The notes under the pieces are model-generated. The model was not told where the DNA came from. It did no database searches and saw nothing but the letters and a program-made list of their open reading frames with translations. Positions 19,131-28,334 of a stretch of DNA of 64,000 nt are shown piece after piece; within the stretch, counting starts at the first letter, position 1; each line of letters begins with the position of its first letter. Origin of the DNA: Leclercia adecarboxylata (lineage in GTDB: Bacteria > Pseudomonadota > Gammaproteobacteria > Enterobacterales > Enterobacteriaceae); the NCBI RefSeq assembly GCF_006874705.1, contig NZ_CP035382.1:806001-870000 (forward strand), read 5' to 3'. The position numbers were made by a program, and so were the translations under genes.

Positions 19131-19635
19131 ATGCGGCTGGAAGTCCGTGAAGGCTGACTCGTTTCAGGTTGTGATAAGGGGCTGTGGAAGGCCCCTTAAT
19201 GCGGTTGAGGATGAGGTTAGCGTTGGGGCTGGTGTTCGATTTTTTATAAGACGACAACATCGGTTGTTACCTATGAGAAACAATGGATGTCTGTTAAGAG
19301 CGAGGAGCGGACATTTCCTTCCATGATGAGACAGGAAGATTTTTGAAAGTGTATGGTCTGTTTACCGGGATACTTACAACCGCACCTGAGAGTCCAAACC
19401 GACTATAGAATTGTGTCCGCGTAATGTAGGTTGGCACACTATTTGTGAAAAAATTTAATACAGAAAACACTACACTCTAAACTCTAATGTTCTGTTGTTA
19501 CCTTTTCACCATCTCCCCTGGAGGCGGTTAGCAATAGATTTTGACTTTGCCTTATTGATCTTTTTATTTAAATTTTTTCAGAGCAGGCAGAGAATTATTG
19601 TTAGGTTTTTTAATAATATTGGGCAGGCGAAAATT
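19131..19635. other. AT-rich non-coding stretch before orphan gene
   Basis: About 500 bases with falling GC content and no convincing gene. It contains a near -24/-12 sequence (TGGCACACTATTTGT, 19432-19446) and a half copy of a GCGGACAT repeat (19313-19320). This looks like the edge of inserted DNA. Confidence 0.4.
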
Positions 19636-20592
19636 ATGTATAAAGCGAAAGCAGGGAAGGCTCTGAACTTAGCTCTGAATAACAGTTCAAAGGCAGAGGC
19701 TTTATCGGCTTTTGGTGTGGCTTTAACTTATGCAACAAAAGGTGGGTTTAACCTATCCACATTACATAAAATTGAAGTTCATGAATCAAAGAGCATAAGC
19801 ACATCTCGGGAAATTGAACTGGTTAACAAATATAACGGGATACTTAAAAAAGCGAAGGAATTTTCCGCGAAGATAGAAAGCCTGACTTATCAACTCGATA
19901 AGACAACTAAATCCTTAGCGGAAACAAAGTCAGCCTTGGCTATCGCTGAATCAAAATTTAGGTCGGCAAATAAAGTTGCAGAAAATATGCGATTACACCG
20001 AGATGAGGCATCAAGAGCTTTAGAAGAAACTTGTAATATTTTATTGAAAACTCAGAGAGATTTTGAAAAAGAGAAAGCAGCATCTCAATGCTTTAAAAAT
20101 GAGTTGGAAAAGCTATCCTCCACACTTACAAAACCAGTTGAATCACCTAAAATTGCCGCAAGTACACCACAAGCAATAATCACCTTCGATATAAATAATA
20201 TTCTAAATGAAATTCAGGAGGATAAAGAAACTGAAAACCGAAAACAAGATCAAAACTTATCATTTCAATCTCTATCTGGCATATACGAAAGCATTATCTT
20301 GTCACCGAATCTTGCGAATAAAAATTTTACACTCCAAAAGCCTGATGCGAGATATGGGAAATTGGAATGGATTGTTAATGGGAATATAAAACTCACCAAC
20401 TACTGGTATGATAACTCATACACAAACTACTATTTCTTTGTTATTCCATCTACACAAGATAAAACAACTTACACATCAGGGATTCACCGTTCTGATACAG
20501 GACCTCGCGGAGGAGATCATGGAAGTTATACTTCCAGATACACAACAATAGAGCAAGGCTTGAAAGAGTTTTTAAAAAAAGCGCTTGATTAA
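19636..20592 (+). CDS. Orphan coiled-coil protein, probably horizontally acquired
   Basis: I do not recognise this 318-residue protein. After ~55 residues, a heptad-like helical region (about 55-165: LVNKYNGILKKAKEFSAKIE.., many K/E/L/A) is probably coiled coil. A linker follows, then an aromatic C-terminal domain (about 225-318) with GKLEWIVNG, NYWYDNSYTNYYFF and GPRGGDHGSYTSRY. There is no signal peptide. ATG 19636 is used; the open frame extends upstream to a TTG at 19495, but no ribosome site supports that. GC was 30-40% in the stretches I counted, against well above 50% for neighbours. It stands alone, so any role is open. Confidence 0.7.
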   Translation: MYKAKAGKALNLALNNSSKAEALSAFGVALTYATKGGFNLSTLHKIEVHESKSISTSREIELVNKYNGILKKAKEFSAKIESLTYQLDKTTKSLAETKSALAIAESKFRSANKVAENMRLHRDEASRALEETCNILLKTQRDFEKEKAASQCFKNELEKLSSTLTKPVESPKIAASTPQAIITFDINNILNEIQEDKETENRKQDQNLSFQSLSGIYESIILSPNLANKNFTLQKPDARYGKLEWIVNGNIKLTNYWYDNSYTNYYFFVIPSTQDKTTYTSGIHRSDTGPRGGDHGSYTSRYTTIEQGLKEFLKKALD

Positions 20593-20758
20593 ACTGATTC
20601 CTATGTATTAGACCATTCCCTTATCAACAAAGATATTATTTATGGCATCTCTCTGGGATATAGTGTTTGATCTTATCCACCAACTTTGAACATAAGTGGC
20701 CTGACACCGTTCTACTGTACGATATTCGGTTTTGATAAGTGGCTAAGGATGATACTAA

Positions 20759-20786
20759 ATGTCCGCTCCTGGCACAAAGCGGACAT
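20759..20786. repeat. GCGGACAT inverted repeat
   Basis: ATGTCCGCT (20759-20767) and AGCGGACAT (20778-20786) form a perfect 9-bp inverted repeat around a 10-nt centre. A single related arm (AGCGGACATTT) occurs at 19312-19322, so the AT-rich orphan gene is bracketed by related sequence. Confidence 0.6.
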
Positions 20787-20805
20787 CCCAGCAATAACCA
20801 CCCAA

Positions 20806-21213
20806 CTACCCCCGCATATCAAACCCAACCTTCTGAAAATCCCTAAACACCTCAGGATTGGTAAACGCCGGGAACTTCGCTTTTTGAGCCGCCAGTTTCA
20901 CCGCCTCACAATACTCCTTATTGCCATTACTGGTTGATACCTTTAACGCTCTACCATCCTGCGCAAACTCCATATGCAGTCTGCATTTTTTGCCCTTCCA
21001 GCGTTCTGGCTCAGCAATTTTATCTTCTATTGCCGCCTTAATACCCCGCGCCTGTGCCCCCCATTCATCCTGATCGTCCCAGCGCCCAGAACTGCAACTC
21101 CCTATTGCTGAGGTTTTGTGGCATCCCGAAGGCTGTAACGGCGCACAACCTGCTAACAGGCTGACCACGACGACAAGCATAAACATCTTCCCTACTCTTT
21201 CATGCGATCTCAC
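20806..21213 (-). CDS. Lipoprotein consisting of a TolA C-terminal (domain III)-like module
   Basis: A 135-residue lipoprotein. The lipobox is SLLAGC (mature Cys at residue 23, followed by Ala, so probably outer membrane). Residues ~55-135 align with the TolA C-terminal domain: IKAAIEDKI..WKGKKCRLHMEF..DGRALKV.. and EYCEAVKLAAQKAKFPAFTNPEVFRDF, with the two cysteines that form its disulphide. The long TolA helical stalk and membrane anchor are missing. TolA domain III is the docking site for TolB, group A colicins and filamentous phage g3p (known). GTG 21213 has AGGAG eight bases upstream; ATG at 21186 is an alternative. The native role is unknown. Confidence 0.82.
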   Translation of the reverse strand: MRSHERVGKMFMLVVVVSLLAGCAPLQPSGCHKTSAIGSCSSGRWDDQDEWGAQARGIKAAIEDKIAEPERWKGKKCRLHMEFAQDGRALKVSTSNGNKEYCEAVKLAAQKAKFPAFTNPEVFRDFQKVGFDMRG

Positions 21214-21302
21214 GCCTTAAACTCCTGTGCTCATATACCCGTTAAAATTAATTTCGGTTTAACATTTTACGAAAAACAGAACTAATAAAAAAACAGAGCT
21301 AT

Positions 21303-21661
21303 AAGTCCGGTAAGACGTAAGCCGCCACCGGGCAATTCCAGAGAGGTACACGTAATCAGCAACCTGGTTTAAATATTGTGCTCGCATTTGCCGGGCGGCG
21401 GCTGACGCCTTGCACGGCCTACAAAACCCAGGATATCAACAAATGACGCATATTTCGTAGGCCCGGTAAGGCGCTAGCCGCCACCGGGCAATTCCAGAGA
21501 GGTACACGTAATCAGCAACCTGGTTTAAATATTGTGCTCGCTTATGCCGGGCGGCGGCTGACGCCTTGCACGGCCTACAAAACCCACAATATCAACAAAT
21601 GACGCATATTTCGTAGGCCCGGTAAGGTGCTAGCCGCCACCGGGCATTTCCAGAGAGGTAC
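21303..21661. repeat. Tandem 156-bp REP/BIME array
   Basis: Opposed REP elements plus their spacers recur with a fixed 156-bp period: the block AATTCCAGAGAGGTACACGT starts at 21334 and 21490, and its slightly changed third copy (ATTTCCAGAGAGGTACC) at 21646. The linkers are nearly identical as well. This gives about 2.3 copies, filling the space downstream of hycI and explaining the 463-bp gap before the TolA-like gene. Confidence 0.9.
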
Positions 21662-21676
21662 CTTTGTGATTACTCG

Positions 21677-22132
21677 CTACAACTCCCCAAACCCCAGCAC
21701 CCCATCCCTCTCCGCCAGGCTTTCATAAACGGTCTCCACCGCCTCTTTTACCTTCTCCGTCATCGGATAATAAAACCCCACAATATCCGGCTGAATACCT
21801 AAGAAGATCACCTCCCCCACATCCCCCCGCAGCTGATCCACCAGATAATTAAGCGGCATATTGTGCGTCGTCATCATAAACATCTCGGCGATGTCGTCCG
21901 GGTCGATACGGCGGATCTCGCCCGGGTTGAGCCCCATATCTGTCGCATCAACAATCAGCAGCCGCGCCGGGCGCAGCTCGCGGATCGCGACCACGTCGTT
22001 TTCCGGGGCGCTGCCGCCGTCGAACACCACCCAGTCGCCGCGCGGCGCTTCGCGGCACATCTCGGCCAGCAGCGGACCGGCGCCGTCGTCGCCCATCATG
22101 CTGTTGCCGACGCAGAGTAATACATCAGTCAC
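21677..22132 (-). CDS. hycI: Hydrogenase 3 maturation protease HycI
   Basis: A 151-residue endopeptidase (E. coli 156). The Ni-sensing residues of the family are present: Asp16 (GNSMMGDDGAG), Asp62 (LLIVDATD) and His90 (MMTTHNMP). It removes the C-terminal tail of pre-HycE once nickel is inserted. It overlaps hycH by 8 nt and is the last gene of the hyc operon; the REP array follows. Confidence 0.96.
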   Translation of the reverse strand: MTDVLLCVGNSMMGDDGAGPLLAEMCREAPRGDWVVFDGGSAPENDVVAIRELRPARLLIVDATDMGLNPGEIRRIDPDDIAEMFMMTTHNMPLNYLVDQLRGDVGEVIFLGIQPDIVGFYYPMTEKVKEAVETVYESLAERDGVLGFGEL

Positions 22133-22535
22133 GTTGCCTCCGAACCATCAGATAGATGGCGTTTTCCTGGTGAATGGCGTGGAGCATGCCGAGCATCGCT
22201 TCGCTCCATTCCTGCTGCTGCGCCGTCTGCCGCGCCATTGCGGCGTCAAAGGCGCTGGCCAGCATCACAATATGATTCGCGTCGATCACGATCTCACCGT
22301 AGCGCGGCACACCCTCCATTTTACGCCGCGCCTCGCTCCCCGTTTCCAGGGTGGCGATCCAGTCCAGATACGCCTCCCACGGACAGGTCAGCGCCGCCTC
22401 CAGGCAGTCGATGACCCCCAGATGGTGGCCGATGGCCAGCCCGTAGTAGATCACCTGCTGGGCGTCGTCGGGGGTGTTGTCATTTTCATCAATGAACTTG
22501 CGGCTGAGCTGGCTGAAGACCACGGTTTCGCTCAT
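22125..22535 (-). CDS. hycH: Formate hydrogenlyase assembly protein HycH
   Basis: A 136-residue protein, the length of E. coli HycH. It begins SETVVFSQLSRKFIDENDNTP and ends YLMVRRQRD. HycH is not part of the final FHL complex; it is reported to act as a chaperone in hydrogenase 3 assembly. The start overlaps the hycG stop by one nucleotide (TGATG). Confidence 0.95.
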   Translation of the reverse strand: MSETVVFSQLSRKFIDENDNTPDDAQQVIYYGLAIGHHLGVIDCLEAALTCPWEAYLDWIATLETGSEARRKMEGVPRYGEIVIDANHIVMLASAFDAAMARQTAQQQEWSEAMLGMLHAIHQENAIYLMVRRQRD

Positions 22536-23299
22536 CAGATACGCTCCTGCCCGACCACCTCAAGGAGGTTGCCGACGATCTCATTCAGGCGCGGATCGTT
22601 CTCCCGGGCCAGCCAGGCCGCCACGCTTTTATCCCCTTCCAGCAGATGGCGCATAAAGTCGTCGGCGATCTGGCGGCCGTAGCGGTAGCCCGCCAGGCGG
22701 CGCGCGGCGCGGTCGATGCGGACCCGCAGGGGCTGAACCATCTCCGGATGCAGGATCTCGGCGGGCTGGTTGTCCAGCGCCCCCGGCTCGCGGGCGTGGA
22801 TCTTCTGCTCCAGCAGCCCCAGCGCCATGGCAAAACCGTACAGGGTGGCGGCAGGCGACGGCGGGCAGCCGGGAATGTACACATCCACCGGGACGATTTT
22901 GTCGGTGCCGCCCCAGACGCAGTACAGATCGTGGAAGATACCGCCGGAGTTGCCGCAGGCGCCGTAGGAGATACAGATTTTCGGATCGGGGGCCGATTCC
23001 CACGCGCGCAGCGCCGGGGAGCGCATTGCGCGGGTCACCGCCCCGGTAAACAGCAGAATGTCGGCGTGGCGCGGGGATGGCACCACCTTAATGCCGAAGC
23101 GCTCGGTGTCGAAGATCGGCGACAGGGTAGCGAAGATCTCAATCTCGCAGCCGTTGCAGCCGCCGCAGTCCACGCGGTAGACATAGGCGGAGCGCTTGAT
23201 TTTTTTCAGCAGCGAGGCCTTCATGCGGGCGATGGACTCATCCACCGTCACCGGCACCGGGATCCCCTGTTCGTTACGTGGGCCTAAGAGTTCGCTCAT
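22535..23299 (-). CDS. hycG: Hydrogenase 3 small subunit HycG
   Basis: A 254-residue NiFe hydrogenase small subunit related to NuoB. 4Fe-4S ligands are visible as CGGCNGCE, later CGNSGG and IPGCPPSP. It sits next to HycE and receives electrons at the proximal cluster. It overlaps hycF by 4 nt (ATGA). Confidence 0.97.
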   Translation of the reverse strand: MSELLGPRNEQGIPVPVTVDESIARMKASLLKKIKRSAYVYRVDCGGCNGCEIEIFATLSPIFDTERFGIKVVPSPRHADILLFTGAVTRAMRSPALRAWESAPDPKICISYGACGNSGGIFHDLYCVWGGTDKIVPVDVYIPGCPPSPAATLYGFAMALGLLEQKIHAREPGALDNQPAEILHPEMVQPLRVRIDRAARRLAGYRYGRQIADDFMRHLLEGDKSVAAWLARENDPRLNEIVGNLLEVVGQERI

Positions 23300-23841
23300 C
23301 GTGTCGCTTCCTTCATCTCGCGGGTCAGATGGATTTTTTCCGAGGGGGTCAGCCCCTGCAGGCGCTTACAGTCCGGGCAGGTCTCAAAGCTCTCCCGGTG
23401 ATGCTCCGCGCGTTTGTCGCCGTTGTGGCGCAGCAGTTCGATGACGTAGTCGATCTCTTTTTGCACCGCGTACGGGCGCTGACACACCCGGCAGTGGCAG
23501 ACGTCAAAGCGCGACTGCTGGAGAAAATCGGCCTTGCTCCACACCGCCAGCTCATACTCCTGGGAGAGTTTGATGGCGGTGGTCGGGCAGACCTCTTCGC
23601 AGCGCCCGCAGAAGATGCAGCGCCCCAGATTGAACTGCCAGGCAAGCTGACCGTACTGCACATCCGTCTCTACCGTCAGAGCGTTCGACGGACAGGCGTT
23701 CACGCAGGCCGCGCAGCCGATACACTGCTTGGGGTCGTGCTCCGGCTTGCCGCGCATATTTTTGTCGACCGCAATCGGCTGGAGGGGATACGACTCCGTC
23801 ACCGTGCCGGTTTTGATGACTTTTTTGATAAAGGTAAACAT
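23296..23841 (-). CDS. hycF: FHL iron-sulphur subunit HycF
   Basis: A 181-residue NuoI-like protein with two 4Fe-4S motifs, [12 protein letters not shown] and [12 protein letters not shown]. Extra cysteines in the C-terminal half (CHCRVC, CPDC) are like those of E. coli HycF. It bridges HycB and HycG in the electron path. An antisense 776-codon open frame crosses this gene and hycE but is a compositional shadow. Confidence 0.96.
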   Translation of the reverse strand: MFTFIKKVIKTGTVTESYPLQPIAVDKNMRGKPEHDPKQCIGCAACVNACPSNALTVETDVQYGQLAWQFNLGRCIFCGRCEEVCPTTAIKLSQEYELAVWSKADFLQQSRFDVCHCRVCQRPYAVQKEIDYVIELLRHNGDKRAEHHRESFETCPDCKRLQGLTPSEKIHLTREMKEATR

Positions 23842-23853
23842 GAATGCTCCGGG

Positions 23854-25563
23854 TTATTTCAGCGGCGAGTTCTTGCGTTCAATGCTGTAGCGTTCCAGCT
23901 CTTTGTACGGCACCACCTTGCTCTTCTTCTTACGCACGTCCACCACCGTCATGCGGTCGGTGCAGGAGTAGCAAGGGTCGAGGCTGCCGATAATCAGCGG
24001 CGCGTCGGAGACGGTGTTGCCGCGCAGCATGTAGCGCAGCGTCGGCCAGTTGGCGTAGGTGGCCGCCCGGCAGCGCCAGCGCCACAGCTTCTGGTTGTCG
24101 CCGGTCATGCTCCAGTGGATATCATCCCCGCGCGGCGCTTCGCTGAAGCCCAGCGCAAAGCGGTTCGGGATATAGGTAAAGCCTTCCACCATCAGCTCGC
24201 CGCCCGGCAGGTTGTCGAGACCAAAATCAATCATGTTCAGCGCGGTGTAGACCTCGTTGATGCGCACCTTCAGGCGGGAAATCACGTCGCAGCCCTGCTC
24301 GGTGTGAACCTCCATCGGCAGCAGGCCGTAGCCAACAAACGGGTGGTCGGCGCGGGTATCGCGGGCGTGACCGCTGGCGCGGACCATCGGGCCGACGTTG
24401 CTGAAGTCGCGGGCGATCTGCGGGTCGAGACGACCCACGCCGACGGTGCGCTGGTCGATGTTCGGCGTGCTCAGCAGAATATCCACCAGGTCCTGCACCT
24501 CGCGGCGCATCTGCTGGGCCAGCAGGCGGGTCTGGATCATGTCGTCTTTCAGCAGGTCGCGACGGATGCCGCCGATCAGGTTCAGGCCGTAGGTTTTACG
24601 CGCCCCGGTGAGGATCTCCGCCATCTTCATCGAGGTTTCACGCACGCGGAAGAACTGCATAAAGCCGGAGTCAAACCCGACGAAGTGGCAGGCCAGGCCG
24701 AGGTTCAGCAGGTGCGAGTGCAGGCGTTCCACCTCCAGCAGAATGGCGCGGATCATCTGGGCGCGTTCCGGCACCACGATCCCCATCGCATTCTCCACCG
24801 AGGTGGTGTAGGCCGTGCTGTGGGCAAAGCCGCAGATACCGCAGACGCGATCCGACAGGAAGGTCACTTCGTTGTAGCCCATCCGCGTTTCAGCCAGCTT
24901 CTCCATGCCGCGATGGACGTAGAACAGGCGGTAGTCGGCGTCGATAATGTTCTCGCCGTCGACGAACAGGCGGAAGTGGCCCGGCTCATCGGAGGTGACG
25001 TGCAGGGGGCCAATCGGCACCACGTTGTTCTTCTTATCCCCGAGTTCGTTGATGAACGCATAGGTCTCTTTGTCGGTGGTCGGGGCCGGGCGCTGACGGT
25101 AATCCATGCTGTCTTTACGCAGCGGATAGAGTTCGTCCGGCCAGTCATCCGGCAGCACCAGACGGCGCTCGTCCGGCAGGCCCACCGGCACCAGGCCGTA
25201 CATGTCGCGCACTTCGCGCTCGCCCCACACCGCCGCGGGCACGCGCGGGGTGACGGACGGGAACTCCGGTTTGTCGGCGTCCACCTCCACGCGCACGGTG
25301 AGCCAGCAGCGGGTGCCCTGCTCCATCGACAGCACGTAGTAGACGGCGTAGCTGCCGCAGAGCTGGCGTTCGTCGTTGCCAAACAGCACCGACAGCCAGC
25401 CGCCCTGCTTGTAGTACAGGAACTCGACCACTTCCGGCAGGTAGTTGATTTTCACCGTCACGGTGATTTGATCTTTGGTCTGCCAGGCTTCATCCAGCAC
25501 CACGCCAGGGAAGGCCTGATGCAGTGCGGCGAGATAGTGTTGACCAACTTTTTCTTCAGACAT
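23854..25563 (-). CDS. hycE: Hydrogenase 3 large subunit HycE (precursor)
   Basis: A 569-residue precursor, equal to E. coli HycE. The N-terminal ~170 residues resemble NuoC and the remainder is NuoD-like. Ni-Fe ligands are RVCGICGFAHS and DPCYSCTDR. The 32 residues after Arg537 are the tail cut off by HycI. It reduces protons with electrons from formate, on the cytoplasmic side of the membrane arm. Confidence 0.98.
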   Translation of the reverse strand: MSEEKVGQHYLAALHQAFPGVVLDEAWQTKDQITVTVKINYLPEVVEFLYYKQGGWLSVLFGNDERQLCGSYAVYYVLSMEQGTRCWLTVRVEVDADKPEFPSVTPRVPAAVWGEREVRDMYGLVPVGLPDERRLVLPDDWPDELYPLRKDSMDYRQRPAPTTDKETYAFINELGDKKNNVVPIGPLHVTSDEPGHFRLFVDGENIIDADYRLFYVHRGMEKLAETRMGYNEVTFLSDRVCGICGFAHSTAYTTSVENAMGIVVPERAQMIRAILLEVERLHSHLLNLGLACHFVGFDSGFMQFFRVRETSMKMAEILTGARKTYGLNLIGGIRRDLLKDDMIQTRLLAQQMRREVQDLVDILLSTPNIDQRTVGVGRLDPQIARDFSNVGPMVRASGHARDTRADHPFVGYGLLPMEVHTEQGCDVISRLKVRINEVYTALNMIDFGLDNLPGGELMVEGFTYIPNRFALGFSEAPRGDDIHWSMTGDNQKLWRWRCRAATYANWPTLRYMLRGNTVSDAPLIIGSLDPCYSCTDRMTVVDVRKKKSKVVPYKELERYSIERKNSPLK

Positions 25564-25578
25564 GGGTATTCTCTACAG

Positions 25579-26502
25579 TCACGCCGCCAGCAAGGAGACG
25601 AAAGCTAAAAATGCCAGACCGAAACCGGTCCAGGTAATCCGTGAGGTGGCGTTAAAGCGCAGGCGCGCCATGCTGTTCTCAAACAGGGCAATCACCAGTA
25701 CGCCCACGACCAGCTTGACCACCGCAATGACGATCGCCAGCAGCAGACCGCCTGCGGAGAAGTGGGTCATCTGTCCCCAGGGGATAAACACCCCGACAAA
25801 CATCTGCAACACCACCAGCTGTTTCAGGCTGATGCCCCACTTGAGCACGGCAAAGCCCGCGCCGCTGTATTCCGACAGCGGGCCTTCCTGCAGCTCCTGC
25901 TCGGCCTCGGCAAGGTCAAACGGCAGCTTGCCCATCTCAATGAAGGTGGCGAAGGCGCAGGCGCACATCGCCAGTAACAGCGTCAGGGTGTGGGCCACCG
26001 GCCAGTGGTAGATGGTCGCGGTCACCGCGCTGATGTGAGTGGTGCCCGCCACCTGAGCGGCAACCCACAGACCCAGGAGCAGGATCGGCTCCACCAGCAC
26101 GCCGAGCATCGCTTCACGGCTGGCGCCAATCCCGGTGAAGGGGCTGCCGGTATCCAGCCCGGCGATGGCGAAGAAGAAGCGTGCGATAGCGAAGAGGTAG
26201 ATCAGGGTGATCAGATCCCCCAGCGCAGGCACTGGAGAGGCAACGGTGATCACCGGCAGTGCGGTAGCAATGGCGAACATCACCGCCACCATCACAAACG
26301 GCATCAGACGGAACACCCAGCCGGACGCCGCCGGGGCCACGCTCTGGCGGCCCAGGAGTTTGATCAGATCCCGGTACTCCTGGAAGATATCCGGCCCGCG
26401 ACGGGTATGCAGACGGGCACGCGCCACGCGGGTAATGCCCGCCAGCAGCGGCGCAGCGGCAAACAGCACCAGCGCCTGAATCAAAGCGAAGATGAGGGTC
26501 AT
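25579..26502 (-). CDS. hycD: FHL membrane subunit HycD
   Basis: A 307-residue NuoH-like membrane protein, the E. coli length. Several hydrophobic helices flank the conserved loop FATFIEMGKLPFDLAEAEQELQEGPLSEYSG that contacts the hydrogenase. It anchors the soluble arm to the membrane with HycC. Confidence 0.97.
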   Translation of the reverse strand: MTLIFALIQALVLFAAAPLLAGITRVARARLHTRRGPDIFQEYRDLIKLLGRQSVAPAASGWVFRLMPFVMVAVMFAIATALPVITVASPVPALGDLITLIYLFAIARFFFAIAGLDTGSPFTGIGASREAMLGVLVEPILLLGLWVAAQVAGTTHISAVTATIYHWPVAHTLTLLLAMCACAFATFIEMGKLPFDLAEAEQELQEGPLSEYSGAGFAVLKWGISLKQLVVLQMFVGVFIPWGQMTHFSAGGLLLAIVIAVVKLVVGVLVIALFENSMARLRFNATSRITWTGFGLAFLAFVSLLAA

Positions 26503-26504
26503 GC

Positions 26505-28334
26505 TCAGGCTCCTCGGGAGATAACGACAACCACCAGCACCGCCAGCTCAATCAGGGCGATACGGTGGAATAACACGGCGGTGCTGTCGCACTGCCAGCC
26601 GGGGATAAAGCGCACCGGGTTGAGCCATTTGCGCAGCTTCAGCACTGGCGCGAAGGACTCTTTCACCGGCATTGCAAAGCCGTGGGCGGTGATGACCATC
26701 GAGGCTTCGTGATCGTAGCCGCAGACCCAGGCAAAGCCGCGGGAGCGGTTCGCCAGGCGGTCGCCCTTGAACAGCACCATCAGGATAAACGGCAGCAGCA
26801 GACCGGCGATCAGCAGCAGGGTAATCATCGGCTGCGAGACGGTAGACATCTCCCCGCCGCTGACCGGGAACAGGCCGCTGATAATCGGCAGGAACCACGG
26901 GGCCGCCACGCCGCCCGCCACGCAGAACAGCGCCGCCAGCACAGTGCTGACGGTCATCATCCCCGGGGCGCAGCAGGCGTTTTCCGCCTCTTCGGTGCGC
27001 GGTGCGCCGAGGAAGGTGACGCCATAGACTTTCGCCATACACATCACCGCCAGCGCGCCGGTAATCGCCAGGCCGGTTGCCAGCAGCGGCCCCAGCAGGC
27101 GGGCAACAAAGGCGTCATGGGTGCCGAGATTGAAGAAGGACTGATAGATCACCCACTCCCCGGCAAAGCCGTTCAGCGGCGGCAGGGCCGCCATCGCCAT
27201 CAGCCCCACCAGCATGGCCAGCGAGATCAGCGGCATTTTTTTGCCGATGCCGCCCAGCTTCTCGATGTCGCGATGGCCGGTGCGATACCACACCGCGCCC
27301 GCGCCGAGGAACAGCGTGGTTTTAAACAGCCCGTGGCTAATCAGATGGTAAAGACCGCCGGTAAAGCCCAGCGCAATCAGCAGGTTGCTGTGCAGCGCAA
27401 TACCGGTGACGCCCGCCCCGAGGCCGAGCAGGATAATGCCGATGTTTTCCAGGGTGTGATACGCCAGCAGGCGCTGGATGTTGTGCTCCATCAGGGCGTA
27501 CAGCCCGCCGATAAAGGCGGTGAGCATGCCCATCACCAGCAGCAACACCCCGAGCCACAGCGGCGGTAACGCCCCGCTCAGCGCCACGGTGAGCATGCCG
27601 TACAGGCCAACCTTCATGACGACCGTGGAGAACAGCGCGGCAGCCGGGGCGCTGGCATTAGCATGCGCCTGCGGGGCCCAGCCGTGCAGCGGGATCACAC
27701 CCGCCAGCAGGCCAAAGCCCGCCAGGCCCGGCAGCCAGATGCTGGCCCCAGGCGCCTGGGCGGTAGCCAGGGCATTCATCGCCCCGAAGTTCAGGGTGCC
27801 GTAGAAGCCCCACGCCTGCCAGCAGGCGATGGCCAGCAGGAGGGTCCCCAGACGACCCAGCACAAACCACAGCTTGCCGGACTGGGCGCAGCCGGTGAGA
27901 AACGCGCCACACAGGGCCATCACTTCCGCCATCACAACCAGCCAGCCGAGGTTATCGACCATGATGGCGGCCACGGCGGCAGCCATCAGCAGGTTGGTCA
28001 GCAGGCCGTTGGCTTTCGCCTGCGGGTGGCGGTGCCAGGCAATGGTAAACAGGCTGATAAGAAACGCCGGCAGGCCGATGGCGATAAGCCATATCGCCCG
28101 GATGCCGGTCATCTGCATGCCGAGGTGCAGCCAGGTTATCTCTGCGTGCAGCGGGCCGGTTTGCGAGGAGAGCAGCGCGATCGCCCCTGCCCCCACCGTC
28201 ATGGCGCTGGCAATGGCGCCGCCGATCCCGGCGATAGCGCCGCTGATTGGCCGGTTGGCGCAAAAAATGAGGGCCAGCACCGCGCTGATGACATACCACG
28301 CCAGCGCCTGGTTAATTAACGATAAGGCGTTCAT
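26505..28334 (-). CDS. hycC: FHL membrane subunit HycC (antiporter-like)
   Basis: A 609-residue protein of the NuoL/M/N and Mrp antiporter family with about 16 hydrophobic segments. Conserved residues include the lysine/histidine segments YHLISHGLFKTTLFLGAG and AYHTLENIGIILLG. ATG 28332-28334 follows an AAGGAG and overlaps the hycB stop by one base; a TTG one codon upstream is less likely. Confidence 0.97.
   Translation of the reverse strand: MNALSLINQALAWYVISAVLALIFCANRPISGAIAGIGGAIASAMTVGAGAIALLSSQTGPLHAEITWLHLGMQMTGIRAIWLIAIGLPAFLISLFTIAWHRHPQAKANGLLTNLLMAAAVAAIMVDNLGWLVVMAEVMALCGAFLTGCAQSGKLWFVLGRLGTLLLAIACWQAWGFYGTLNFGAMNALATAQAPGASIWLPGLAGFGLLAGVIPLHGWAPQAHANASAPAAALFSTVVMKVGLYGMLTVALSGALPPLWLGVLLLVMGMLTAFIGGLYALMEHNIQRLLAYHTLENIGIILLGLGAGVTGIALHSNLLIALGFTGGLYHLISHGLFKTTLFLGAGAVWYRTGHRDIEKLGGIGKKMPLISLAMLVGLMAMAALPPLNGFAGEWVIYQSFFNLGTHDAFVARLLGPLLATGLAITGALAVMCMAKVYGVTFLGAPRTEEAENACCAPGMMTVSTVLAALFCVAGGVAAPWFLPIISGLFPVSGGEMSTVSQPMITLLLIAGLLLPFILMVLFKGDRLANRSRGFAWVCGYDHEASMVITAHGFAMPVKESFAPVLKLRKWLNPVRFIPGWQCDSTAVLFHRIALIELAVLVVVVISRGA

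Noticed and set aside
18672..20592. Toxin-antitoxin pair formed by the two orphan genes
   Set aside because: The genes are 505 bp apart with very different base composition, neither has toxin or antitoxin motifs, and sizes are atypical.
21303..21661. CRISPR array
   Set aside because: The period is 156 bp with nearly identical linkers and REP palindromes, so it lacks short direct repeats with unique spacers.
23278..25608. 776-codon plus-strand open frame over hycF-hycE
   Set aside because: It is antisense to well-conserved genes in GC-rich DNA, has no ribosome site or known domains, and the composition is that of a reverse-strand shadow.
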